Shown here piece by piece: positions 49,917-57,589 of a DNA stretch of 64,000 bases (positions are counted from its first letter, which is position 1; the number at the start of each line of letters is the position of its first letter). Source of the stretch: Yinghuangia aomiensis (GTDB taxonomy: Bacteria; Actinomycetota; Actinomycetes; Streptomycetales; Streptomycetaceae); assembly GCF_039542225.1 (NCBI RefSeq), contig NZ_BAABHS010000024.1:62001-126000 (forward strand). The letters run 5' to 3'. The notes under the pieces were generated by a model. That model was not told the origin of the DNA. It made no database searches and was given only the letters and a program-made list of their open reading frames with translations. A program made the position numbers and the translations under genes.

Positions 49917-50453
49917 TCAGTCGTCCGACGGCAGCGGGGCGCTGCTGCGGCCGCTCTCCCGGCCGCTCAGTTCGCTGTCGAGCGTCTCCTGCGCGACGCG
50001 CATGGCCTCGGCGTAGACCGGCTGCTGCAGCCGCGCCCACATCTCCGCCTCGGGCACCTCCTCGACGCGGGCCATCACCCACCAGATGTTCCCGAACGGG
50101 TCCTTGACGCGCCCGCCGCGCTGCCCGAACGCGTCGTTGCCCAACGGCGTGACGACCTGCGCCCCCGCCGCCGCGGCCTGTGCGAACGCCGCGTCCGCGT
50201 CCGGCACGAACACGCGCAGCAGGCTCGGCATGACCGGCCAGTCCGCGCGTCGGTCGAACGCGAGCACGACGGTGTCGCCGACCCGGATCTCGCCGTGCCC
50301 GATCAGGCCGTCCGCGGTCCGCACCCGCGCGAGTTCCTTGCCGTCGAACGCCTGCGCGACGAAGTCGAGGAACGCGCCGGTGTCGTCGGTGACGACCCAC
50401 GGGGCGACGGTGGTGTATCCGGCGGGGGCGGCGCTGGTCTGCTGCTCGGACAT
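49917..50453 (-). CDS. VOC (PhnB-like glyoxalase) family protein
   Basis: The 178-residue protein reads TTVAPWVVTDDTGAFLDFVAQAFDGKELARVRT, then GHGEIRVGDTVVLAFDR, FVPDADAAFAQAAAAGAQVVTPLGNDAFGQRGGRVKDPFGNIWWVMARVEEV, matching YdfO/PhnB-like VOC proteins. ATG 50453 follows GGAAGGA. A C-terminal helical extension of about 40 residues follows the fold. It diverges from a second PhnB-like gene with 246 bases between; the two may share control. Confidence 0.85.
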   Translation of the reverse strand: MSEQQTSAAPAGYTTVAPWVVTDDTGAFLDFVAQAFDGKELARVRTADGLIGHGEIRVGDTVVLAFDRRADWPVMPSLLRVFVPDADAAFAQAAAAGAQVVTPLGNDAFGQRGGRVKDPFGNIWWVMARVEEVPEAEMWARLQQPVYAEAMRVAQETLDSELSGRESGRSSAPLPSDD

Positions 50454-50479
50454 GAGCGGTCCTTCCGTTCGGTCTGCAC

Positions 50480-50540
50480 GCCGTCGATCTGCATGGCGTC
50501 GTGCCGTCGATCTGCGCGGCGTTGCGCTGTCGAGATCGAC
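50480..50540. promoter_or_regulatory. direct and inverted repeats between two VOC genes
   Basis: GCCGTCGATCTGC occurs twice (50480-50492 and 50503-50515). The GTCGATCT of the second copy pairs with AGATCGAC (50533-50540). These could be operator half-sites shared by the two divergent VOC genes. Confidence 0.4.
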
Positions 50541-50642
50541 GTTAGGCAGGAAACAGGTCCGATGCGTTCCTATTTCACGTCGTCCGCGCGCCGTGCTCAA
50601 GGGCGCCGCGGGGGTTGCCGATCCGTACCGAGGGCACCGGAC

Positions 50643-50690
<48 letters not shown>

Positions 50691-50699
50691 AGGCTTCCC

Positions 50700-51110
50700 A
50701 TGCAGATCACGGCTTCGCAGAAGATCACCACCTTCCTCATGTTCCAAGGCAACGCCGAGGAGGCGATGACCTTCTACCTGTCCCTGTTCGACGACGCGTC
50801 CGTCGTCGACGTCAACCGCTACGGCGCCGGCGGCGCCGGGCCTGAGGGCACCGTCGAGCACGCCACGTTCGCGCTCGCCGGCCAGGAATTCATGTGCATC
50901 GACAGCGCGGTCAAGCACGCCTTCACGTTCACCCCCGCGATGTCCCTCTTCGTGCAGTGCCGGGACGAACCCGAACTCGACCGCCTCTACACCGCCCTTT
51001 CCGAGGGCGGCAGCGAGCTCATGCCCCTCGGCACCTACGGTTTCAGCGCCAAGTTCGGCTGGGTCAACGACCGCTTCGGCGTCTCCTGGCAGCTCAACCT
51101 GCCGGCCTGA
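50700..51110 (+). CDS. PhnB-like (3-demethylubiquinone-methyltransferase-type) VOC protein
   Basis: The 136-residue protein begins ITASQKITTFLMFQGNAEEAMTFYLSLFDDASVVDVNRYGAGGAGPEGTVEHATFALAGQEFMCIDS, then FVQCRDEPELDRLYTALSEGGSELMPLGTYGFSAKFGWVNDRFGVSWQLN, a clear PhnB-like pattern. No enzyme activity is established for this group. ATG 50700 has only AGG in front of it, following the CCGACA repeat array, so expression may be low or regulated by that leader. Confidence 0.85.
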   Translation: MQITASQKITTFLMFQGNAEEAMTFYLSLFDDASVVDVNRYGAGGAGPEGTVEHATFALAGQEFMCIDSAVKHAFTFTPAMSLFVQCRDEPELDRLYTALSEGGSELMPLGTYGFSAKFGWVNDRFGVSWQLNLPA

Positions 51111-51177
51111 CGGATCCGCGTGCCCTGCGGCCCGGCGTCCGTCCGGTGCCGCCGCCCCGGCGATTAAGGTGGCGTTC

Positions 51178-51693
51178 ATGACCATCACGCCGTCGCTGGA
51201 ACCCCCGGTCTTCCATGCGGACATCCGCACGCAGTTCGAGGCGTTCCTGGACGAGTACCGGGCGGCCCTGCGCGCCACGCTGGACGGGTTGACGGAGGAG
51301 CAGGCCCGGCGGCGGCTGGTGCCCTCCAAGACCACGCTGCTCGGGCTCGTCAAGCACGCGACGTTCGTCGAGAAGGTGTGGTTCGACGAGGCGGTCACCG
51401 GGCGGTCGCGGGCCGAGATCGGGATCCCGGAGTCCGCCGAGGACTCGTTCGACCTCGACGACGGGGACACGATCGCCTCGATCCGGTCGGCCCACGAGGA
51501 AGCCTGCGCGGCGTCCCGCAGGGCCACCGCGGACCTGTCGCCGGACGACGTCCTCCCCGGCAACCGCCGCGGCCCGCTCCCGCTGCGCTGGGTCTACCTG
51601 CACGTCCTCCGCGAGTTCACCCAGCACTGCGGCCATGCGGACATCCTCCGCGAGCAGGTCCTCGCGGACCCGGCGCCGCCGGAAGGCAGTTGA
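51178..51693 (+). CDS. DinB family protein
   Basis: The 171-residue protein has a DinB/YfiT-like four-helix bundle: FLDEYRAALRATLDGLTEEQARRRLVPSKTTLLGLVKHATFVEKVWF with a candidate metal His, and YLHVLREFTQHCGHADILREQV with the second His pair. Members are putative metal-dependent transferases, related to mycothiol or bacillithiol S-transferases. ATG 51178 follows AAGGTGG by 5 bases. Confidence 0.88.
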   Translation: MTITPSLEPPVFHADIRTQFEAFLDEYRAALRATLDGLTEEQARRRLVPSKTTLLGLVKHATFVEKVWFDEAVTGRSRAEIGIPESAEDSFDLDDGDTIASIRSAHEEACAASRRATADLSPDDVLPGNRRGPLPLRWVYLHVLREFTQHCGHADILREQVLADPAPPEGS

Positions 51694-51830
51694 CCGACGG
51701 CGACGACGGCGATTTCCGTATTGCGCCGTCCGCAGGCGCGGACACGACCGCGATCGGGTGACAATCCCCGCGTCCCGGGCTCCTTGCCGGTAGCTGTGCC
51801 CCACGGCACATGCCCTACCAAGGAGTCCCC

Positions 51831-52262
51831 ATGGTCCTTCGCCTCCGCCGACCGTCCCCCGGCACGCCCCGTCCCGCGACCCGCCGCCTGCGCGCCGCCG
51901 CCGCGCTCTGCACCGCCGCGGCAATCGCGCTCACCACGGGTGCGGCCGCGCCCGCCGCGCCCGCCCGCGCCGCGGACTGCCTGGCCGTCGGCGACACCTA
52001 CCTCGCGTTCAGTGAAGTCACCGGCTCCGGCTGGTTCGTCAACGGGTGCAGCGGTCGCGCCGACGTGACCGTCCAGCGCGGCCACTGGTGGGGCTGGGAG
52101 AACATGGCCACCCAGCCCGTCGTCGGGGCCGGCGGCTCCGCGGTGGTGCGCTACAACTGCGCGGGCAGCGGCGAATACGAGTACCGGACCGTCATCAACG
52201 GCCAACGTGCTGACGGCAGCGCGGAGTTCCACGAGTCGAACCACATCACCGTCACCTGCTGA
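51831..52262 (+). CDS. small secreted protein, 143 residues
   Basis: The protein has a long signal peptide (Arg-rich, then AAAALCTAAAIALTTGAAAP, cleavage near ARA-AD). The mature part of about 95 residues contains four cysteines (DCLAV, NGCSG, YNCAG, C-terminal TC) and is rich in Gly and aromatic residues. ATG 51831 follows AAGGAG. No family was recognised; two disulfides are likely. It may be an inhibitor, lectin-like or structural extracellular protein, but nothing decides this. Confidence 0.7.
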   Translation: MVLRLRRPSPGTPRPATRRLRAAAALCTAAAIALTTGAAAPAAPARAADCLAVGDTYLAFSEVTGSGWFVNGCSGRADVTVQRGHWWGWENMATQPVVGAGGSAVVRYNCAGSGEYEYRTVINGQRADGSAEFHESNHITVTC

Positions 52263-52295
52263 CGGGGTTTCCCGCCAGGGCGGCGCGACAAGGCC

Positions 52296-53534
52296 TCACG
52301 CGGGTTCTCCCGCGAGGGGCTCCTGCGTGGATCCGGCCGCGTCGCTCTGGCCGGGGACCCGGGCCGCCGGGCCGCCGTCCAGTCGGCCCGCCCCCGCGTA
52401 TACCCGGGCGAAGGCCTCCGCCTCCGGGCCCGGGGCCGCCAGGCGGGCGATCCGCTGACGGCGCAGCCGCAGGGTGAACGCGGTGGCGGCGTCCGGCGGA
52501 AGGTGCAGCAGGTCGAGCAGCCGGTCGGAGAACTCCTGGGCTGCCCAGGATGCTTCGCGGCGGCGCCGTTCGTAGCCCGCGAGGCCGTCCGCGTCGCCGT
52601 CGCGATAGCGGCGTACCAGGCAGTCGGCAAGGTCGGCGACGTCGGCCACCGCGGAGTTCATGCCCTTGGGCCCGGCCGGCGTCAGTACGCGCGCGGCATC
52701 GCCGGCCAGGAACAGCCGGTCGGCGCACAGTCGTTCCCGCACGCGTCCACGCAGCCGCAGCATCGAGGACTCGACGACCGCGCCCAGCCGCGGGTCCTCG
52801 GCAGCCACACCGAGCCGCACCAGGAGTTGCTCGGTGATGCGGGTCTCGGGCCACGCGGCCGAGTCCGCGTCGGCGGGCACCTGGAGGTAGCAGCGCGCGA
52901 GGCGGGGCGTGCGCGGCATCATCCCGGCGAACCCGGCCTCGTGGAGGGCGTAGCGGACGCCGTCCACGGGGCGGTCGACCTCCGCGAGAACCGTCAACCA
53001 GTCGTAGGGGTACCGGCGTTCGACAACCGAACCGGCGGGGAAGGCACGGGCGACCAGGCTGTCCGGCCCGTCGCAGCCGACGACGTACTCTGCCTCCCGC
53101 ACCCGGTCCGCACCGTGCACGCGCAGCCGTTCGCCCGCGGTCTCCACGGCGAGCGCCGGAGTCCCGAACCGCACCGCGCCGCCGACCGCTTCGAGCGAGG
53201 CGATCAGGTCGCGCACCAGGAACTGCTGCGGATAGACGCGGTGGCCCGCGCCGCCGGACAGTTCCCCGTACGGCACCCGGAAGCGTTCGCCGAGGACCCG
53301 GAATTCGCACCAGTCGTGCCGTCCGGCCGCGGCCAGCAGCCCGTCCGCCAGTCCGTGCTCGCGCAGGTACTCCACCACCCGGTGCTCGACGAGCCCCGCG
53401 CGGGCCTGCGTCTCCACCTCGGCCCGGCTGCGCCGTTCCAGCACCTCGACCGGCACACCCGCCCGGTGCAGCACGTTGGCCAGCACCAGCCCGGCGGGCC
53501 CGGCGCCGACGACGACCACCGGGAAGCCGGTCAC
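52296..53534 (-). CDS. pobA: PobA-like 4-hydroxybenzoate 3-monooxygenase
   Basis: The 412-residue flavoprotein has the FAD motif VVGAGPAGLVLANVL (G10-x-G12), an RAGLVEH block (46-51), the CDG motif VVGCDGPDSLV (154-156), RCYLQVP (214-220) matching the PHBH substrate Arg region, and GDAARVLTPAGPKGMN (278-293). These match p-hydroxybenzoate hydroxylase, which makes protocatechuate from 4-hydroxybenzoate with NADPH and O2. The start is GTG 53534, overlapping the upstream chorismate-lyase-like gene stop as GTGA, so the two are coupled. The aligned Ser of PHBH is Ala here. Confidence 0.8.
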   Translation of the reverse strand: MTGFPVVVVGAGPAGLVLANVLHRAGVPVEVLERRSRAEVETQARAGLVEHRVVEYLREHGLADGLLAAAGRHDWCEFRVLGERFRVPYGELSGGAGHRVYPQQFLVRDLIASLEAVGGAVRFGTPALAVETAGERLRVHGADRVREAEYVVGCDGPDSLVARAFPAGSVVERRYPYDWLTVLAEVDRPVDGVRYALHEAGFAGMMPRTPRLARCYLQVPADADSAAWPETRITEQLLVRLGVAAEDPRLGAVVESSMLRLRGRVRERLCADRLFLAGDAARVLTPAGPKGMNSAVADVADLADCLVRRYRDGDADGLAGYERRRREASWAAQEFSDRLLDLLHLPPDAATAFTLRLRRQRIARLAAPGPEAEAFARVYAGAGRLDGGPAARVPGQSDAAGSTQEPLAGEPA

Positions 53535-54136
53535 CGGGCGCCCCCGACGGCCGGTGCCGGGCGCAGGTCCGCGGGGACCACCGCCGGGTTGTACAGCTCG
53601 GCGAGGACGGCGAACGGCCGCGTGCCGTGCCACATCACATACGTCTTGTACGCCGCGGCCCGCTCGTCCCACCGTTGCCGGCCGACGGCGACGAGCGTCC
53701 GGCGGATGCCGATGCCGACGTCGCGCAATGCCGCGCCGAGCGGAGCGGACGGGTCGCCGAAGCAGCGTTCGACGTCCGCGGAGAGGCCGGACCGGGCCAC
53801 CACCAGGTTCCGGGACAGCTCCTCCGCCATCGGCGACGCCAATACCGAGCGGCGCACCACCAGCGTCTCGTCGGCGTCCGCATCGAGCAACTCGCCTGCT
53901 CCCGGAGGTGCTTCCGCCGACCGGACGTACCGGTGGTCGGCTTGGCGGACCGCGACCGGGCCGCCGACCCACGCCTCCAGCAGGCTCGTCGTCAGCCCGT
54001 CGCCGCCGAGCAGCAGCCGGGTTGCCGCGGAGGCGAACCGGCCGATCCCCGCCGACACCTCCGACGGTTCCCCGGCGGCGGTATCGCCGGGGAGCAGATC
54101 GGGGAAGACGACAGCGCGCGGGAGGACGGCAGGCAT
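53531..54136 (-). CDS. chorismate lyase-like (UbiC/UTRA fold) protein
   Basis: The 201-residue protein contains LLLGGDGLTTSLLEAWVGGPVAVRQADHRYV, then ELLDADADETLVVRRSVLASPMAEELSRNLVVAR, a pattern like UbiC chorismate-pyruvate lyase (substrate-binding R and acid region). Such enzymes split chorismate into 4-hydroxybenzoate and pyruvate. ATG 54136 follows GAGG. It overlaps a PobA-like hydroxylase, giving a possible route chorismate to 4-hydroxybenzoate to protocatechuate. A UTRA-type ligand-binding protein without enzyme function is the alternative, as no helix-turn-helix is present. Confidence 0.55.
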   Translation of the reverse strand: MPAVLPRAVVFPDLLPGDTAAGEPSEVSAGIGRFASAATRLLLGGDGLTTSLLEAWVGGPVAVRQADHRYVRSAEAPPGAGELLDADADETLVVRRSVLASPMAEELSRNLVVARSGLSADVERCFGDPSAPLGAALRDVGIGIRRTLVAVGRQRWDERAAAYKTYVMWHGTRPFAVLAELYNPAVVPADLRPAPAVGGAR

Positions 54137-54395
54137 GGCACCTCGGGGGACGCGGACGAGCAGGGCACATGAGTCGCGGACGGACCACCGGCACCACAAC
54201 GCCGGGGCCGCCCGCACGCGGCGAACCTAACAGCCGGTTCGTCAGGTTTTGCGTGACTGAACGTTTCTCCGCGTCGGGGGTCACCCACATAGCCGCAAGG
54301 CCGATGTCGGACCCCGCCGCTATCGTCCGGCGCGGCAGCCTTTGCTCTGCCGCGGAACGGCTCGTCCCCGCTCCCCCCTTCGGAGGACCACGTCC

Positions 54396-54580
54396 ATGGA
54401 CATCACCTTGCGCGACGTACACGACGACGACCTGGCGGTCTTCTTCACCCAGATGAAAGACCCCGAGGGCGTCCGCATGGCCGCCTTCACCGCCGCCGAC
54501 CCGTCGGACCGCGCGTGGTTCGACGCGCACAGGCCCGCGGCGCGGAGATCGACGAAGTCGTGCTGACGCTCTCCGTTTGA
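54396..54580 (+). pseudogene. GNAT acetyltransferase with large internal deletion
   Basis: The start ATG 54396 follows GGAGGA. The first 45 codons read MDITLRDVHDDDLAVFFTQM...RMAAFTAADPSDRAWFDAH, the N-terminus of a GNAT enzyme. Then, in another frame, RGAEIDEVVLTLSV (to 54580) matches the C-terminus of the same family. The roughly 100 residues between, including the acetyl-CoA motif, are missing and the junction shifts the frame. Confidence 0.7.
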
Positions 54581-54670
54581 CCACCGCCGGATCGGATCTT
54601 GAACCCTGCACCCGTCCGCGCCAGCATGCCTGACGAACCATCAGATCAGTTCGTCGCGGAGGCCGGACCC

Positions 54671-55228
54671 ATGCTCATCGACCCGACCATCACCTGGCGC
54701 CTTGCGGAGACCCGCCTGGCCGCCGAACCCGACCCGCGGCGCCGCGGCATCCTCACCACGATGATCGCCCACATGCGCGCCGAGGCCGCGGCGGACGTCG
54801 ACGCCATCATGGCGACCGTCTCCCCGCACGCCTCGTACCGCAACCTCGGCGCGAGCCCGGTCGACCGTGCCCCGAAGAACCCGGCCGAGATCCGCGCCTT
54901 CTACCAGCGCCTCGCCGACGGCGACTGCTACCGCCAGGCCCTCGACGTGGACACCATCACCCTCGACATCGACACCGCGTTCATCCAGGGACACATGCGC
55001 ATGGCCTACCCCGGCCGCATCGTCGCCGCGATGGGCCGCAAGGTCGACGACCCGGACGCGCACTACCTGTACGAGTCGCGCATGGCCATCTTCTGGGCGT
55101 TCGACGCCGACGGCCTGGTCAGCGCCGAGGACACCTACCCCACCGGCGACGGCCTCGCGGGCCTGCGCAAGCTCGCGGCGGACGAGATCCCGCCGGCGCC
55201 TTCCGCGGTGTACCTGACGGCGAGCTAG
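54671..55228 (+). CDS. nuclear transport factor 2-like (SnoaL-type) protein
   Basis: The 185-residue protein has an N-terminal helix pair RRRGILTTMIAHMRAEAAADVDAIMATVSPHASYRNLG and a barrel part with FYQRLADGDCYRQALDVDTITLDIDTAFIQGHMRM and a FWAFDADGLVSAEDTYPTGDG end, the usual SnoaL-type fold. ATG 54671 was chosen because GGAGG lies 9 bases upstream; the longer frame from 54599 adds 24 residues without a site. Function unknown; such proteins act as isomerases, cyclases or dehydratases. Confidence 0.75.
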   Translation: MLIDPTITWRLAETRLAAEPDPRRRGILTTMIAHMRAEAAADVDAIMATVSPHASYRNLGASPVDRAPKNPAEIRAFYQRLADGDCYRQALDVDTITLDIDTAFIQGHMRMAYPGRIVAAMGRKVDDPDAHYLYESRMAIFWAFDADGLVSAEDTYPTGDGLAGLRKLAADEIPPAPSAVYLTAS

Positions 55229-55270
55229 CCCCTCGGATATGTGTCGGACCGAGCCGGGAATACCACCCCC

Positions 55271-55306
55271 TCCCTAATGGTTGTAGCAACCTAAAACCAT
55301 TAGGGA
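55271..55306. promoter_or_regulatory. nested inverted repeat operator of the PPOX gene
   Basis: TCCCTAATGGTT (55271-55282) and AACCATTAGGGA (55295-55306) are perfect 12-base arms. Inside, GGTTG-TAG-CAACC forms a second inverted repeat (55279-55291). It ends 11 bases before the PPOX ATG, so a bound repressor would block transcription or ribosome access. Confidence 0.7.
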
Positions 55307-55317
55307 AGGGACCCGTC

Positions 55318-55971
55318 ATGACCGGCCGCTACGCCCGGATCGCCTTCACCCCCGACGTGCAGCGCCACCAGGAACGGCACGGCAGCCGCGGCCCGTACGC
55401 GCGCATGGCGGAGGCGGCGGCACCGGTCCCGGACCCGATCGGGCCGGACGAGGCGCACTTCGTCGGCGAGCGCGACAGCTTCTACATGGCCACCGTGAGC
55501 GAGACGGGTTGGCCGTACATCCAGCACCGCGGCGGACCCGAGGGCTTCCTCAAGGTCCTGGACCCGCACACGCTGGCGTTCGCCGACTTCCGCGGCAACC
55601 GGCAGTACATCAGCCGCGGCAACCTCGACCACGACGACCGCGTGGCGCTGTTCCTCATGGACTACGCCAACGCCGCCCGCATGAAGGTGTTCGGCCGCGC
55701 CAGGGTCGTGGAGGCGGCGGACGACCCCGATCTGATGTCCCGGCTCGCCATGCCCGGCTACCCGGCCAAGGTCGAACGCGCCGTGCTCATCGATGTCGAG
55801 GCCTACGACTGGAACTGCCGCCAGCACATCCCGCAGCTCCTCCCGCGCGACGCCGTGGAGTACACCATCCGCAAGCTGCACGACCGGGTGACGGAACTGG
55901 AGGCACGGAACGGCGAGTTGACGGCCCAGGTCACGGAACTCCGGCGGGGCGGCGGTCGGCCGACCGGGTGA
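55318..55971 (+). CDS. pyridoxamine 5'-phosphate oxidase family FMN-binding protein
   Basis: The 217-residue protein shows the split-barrel FMN domain: DSFYMATVSETGWPYIQHRGGPEGFLKVLDPHTLAFADFRGNRQYISRGNLDHDDRVALFLMDYANAARMKVFGRARVVE, then a C-terminal helix with coiled coil. It resembles pyridoxine oxidase-like or F420/FMN-type reductases of actinobacteria rather than true PdxH. ATG 55318 follows AAGGGA. The tight 12-base inverted repeat before it suggests inducible control. Confidence 0.85.
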   Translation: MTGRYARIAFTPDVQRHQERHGSRGPYARMAEAAAPVPDPIGPDEAHFVGERDSFYMATVSETGWPYIQHRGGPEGFLKVLDPHTLAFADFRGNRQYISRGNLDHDDRVALFLMDYANAARMKVFGRARVVEAADDPDLMSRLAMPGYPAKVERAVLIDVEAYDWNCRQHIPQLLPRDAVEYTIRKLHDRVTELEARNGELTAQVTELRRGGGRPTG

Positions 55972-56111
55972 ACCGACGCCCGGGCCGCGTTCCGGCGAAT
56001 GGTGGACATCGCCAGCGAAACGGTTGGCGGGAACGTTCTCGCACCCCTCGCGCCCTCTACGGTGTGTGCGCCGGCAATCGCCGGACAGTCCCCGCACGCC
56101 GGAAGGCCCCC

Positions 56112-56462
56112 ATGCCCACGTACCTGCGCCGGTCGATCGCGGCCGCCGCCGCCTCGATCGCCCTCGTCGTCACCCTGCCGCACGCGGCGAGCGCCGCCAC
56201 CGGCGAGTTCCGCTACACGTACTACGACGACTTCGGGAACCGCGCCGCCGGCGTCCTGGTCGACCCCGACAGCCGCGGCTGCGTGACGCTGCCCGAGGTC
56301 GCCGACCCCGACACCACCGAACCCGCCTTCGCCCCGCAGAACTTCACCGACAGCACGGTCACCATGTTCACCGGCCCGGACTGCGACGGCGACTACTACA
56401 GCCTCCGCCCGGGCGGCAGGGCGAGCGACCGCCTCAAGCTGCGCTCGGCCGTCTTCAGCTGA
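56112..56462 (+). CDS. small secreted protein, 116 residues
   Basis: The protein has a signal peptide (RRSIAAAAASIALVVTLPHAASA, cleavage after ASA). The mature part of about 85 residues has two cysteines (RGCVTL and PDCDGDYY) and the pattern VTMFTGPDCDGDYYSLRPGGRASDRLKLRSAVFS, typical of short beta-rich actinomycete exported proteins with a 'Cys-Asp-Gly' turn. ATG 56112 follows GGAAGG. Function unknown. Confidence 0.75.
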   Translation: MPTYLRRSIAAAAASIALVVTLPHAASAATGEFRYTYYDDFGNRAAGVLVDPDSRGCVTLPEVADPDTTEPAFAPQNFTDSTVTMFTGPDCDGDYYSLRPGGRASDRLKLRSAVFS

Positions 56463-56511
56463 CGGGCGGCAGCGCGGGCCCGGCGTCTCGGGGCGCCGGG
56501 ACCGCGGCCCG

Positions 56512-57033
56512 TCACTGCGGCGAGAGCCCGCAGTTCGCCCCGACCCACTGCAGGATGTCCTGCATCGCGATACCGAAGCCGGTGATGTCGCTCATGGCGG
56601 TCCCGGCCTGGATCTCGTGCAGGCCTTGGTCGACCTTGTCGACGTCGGGCTTGACCCCGGCGGGCGCTTCGCCGTCCAGGTGGTCCCAGGTGGCCACGTC
56701 CTTGGCCGTCGGAGGGCCGGAGCCGTTCTGCTGGTCGGCCAAGGGCGGCAGGACGTCCTTGCAGAATGCGGACGAACCTCCGGCCGACCCCCCGGACTTC
56801 GACGCCTCGGACGTCTTCGCCGTGGGCGCGCCCGCGACGCCCGGCGCCGACCCGCCCCCTCCCGGCGCAGCCGCTCCCCCGGATGTCCCGCCGCTCGCCC
56901 CCGCGGCGGCCGACGCCGACGGCACGCCGCTCCTCGTCGCCGAGGCGTTGCCGTCCGACCCGGAATCCGAGCACCCGGCCACCAAAGCAATCCCCATGGC
57001 CATCAGGGCCGTTGCGCTACGCACTCGCCGCAT
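56512..57033 (-). CDS. small lipoprotein, 173 residues
   Basis: The protein begins MRRVRSATALMAMGIALVAGCSDSG, a lipoprotein signal with lipobox LVAGC, then a Gly/Ser/Ala-rich linker of about 70 residues, then a helical domain with two cysteines (FCKDVLPPL, ANCGLSPQ). ATG 57033 was chosen; GTG 57042 is an alternative. The extracellular domain is not recognised. It converges on the small secreted protein. Confidence 0.75.
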   Translation of the reverse strand: MRRVRSATALMAMGIALVAGCSDSGSDGNASATRSGVPSASAAAGASGGTSGGAAAPGGGGSAPGVAGAPTAKTSEASKSGGSAGGSSAFCKDVLPPLADQQNGSGPPTAKDVATWDHLDGEAPAGVKPDVDKVDQGLHEIQAGTAMSDITGFGIAMQDILQWVGANCGLSPQ

Positions 57034-57186
57034 CCACGACACCCCCACTCGCGCATCCCCTACCCGCCGCCGAGGGTACGCGCGATTCCCCCACCACAAC
57101 GCACCCTTGACCCAACCCTGACCTCCACCTGGCCCCGCCCCGACGTGGCAGCGGGCGCTGCGGTACCGGCCTTCCGGACGCCGGGG

Positions 57187-57484
57187 GTGAACCCGGTCGA
57201 CCTGCTCGGCCATTCCGCGGGCACGCTCACCACGCACGAGTACGCGGCCCGCTTCCCCGACCGCGTCCGCCGGCTCGTCCACCGCCGCCGACGTGCCCGC
57301 GTGGCTCGCCTGCCTAGCCGCGGCATGCGCGCCCATCCTCGTCGTCTCCGGTCACGCCGACGGCAGGGTCGGCACCACCCCGGCCCGCCTGGTCACGACG
57401 GACCCCTCGGGGCGCCGGCCCCGGACCGAGGAACCGCGGCGCTTCCGGTCCGTCGTCGACCGCTTCCTCGACGCCGCCGAGTAG
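57187..57484 (+). pseudogene. decayed alpha/beta hydrolase
   Basis: The first part (57187-57290) reads VDLLGHSAGTLTTHEYAARFPDRVRRLV, the nucleophile elbow (GHSAG) and following helix. A frame change then gives APILVVSGHADGRVGTTPARLV (57330-57400), the acid-containing strand seen near the C-terminus, ending RSVVDRFLDAAE. The N-terminus and the cap region are missing, so this is a remnant with a deletion and a frameshift. Confidence 0.6.
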
Positions 57485-57589
57485 CCGTCGCCCCAGGGCG
57501 GGCCGATCGGGCACCCGATCCGACGCGGCGGCCCCTCCGGCGGCGCGCCGCTCCCGGCCATGATCGTTCGCGCGGTTACCGTCGGCCCC

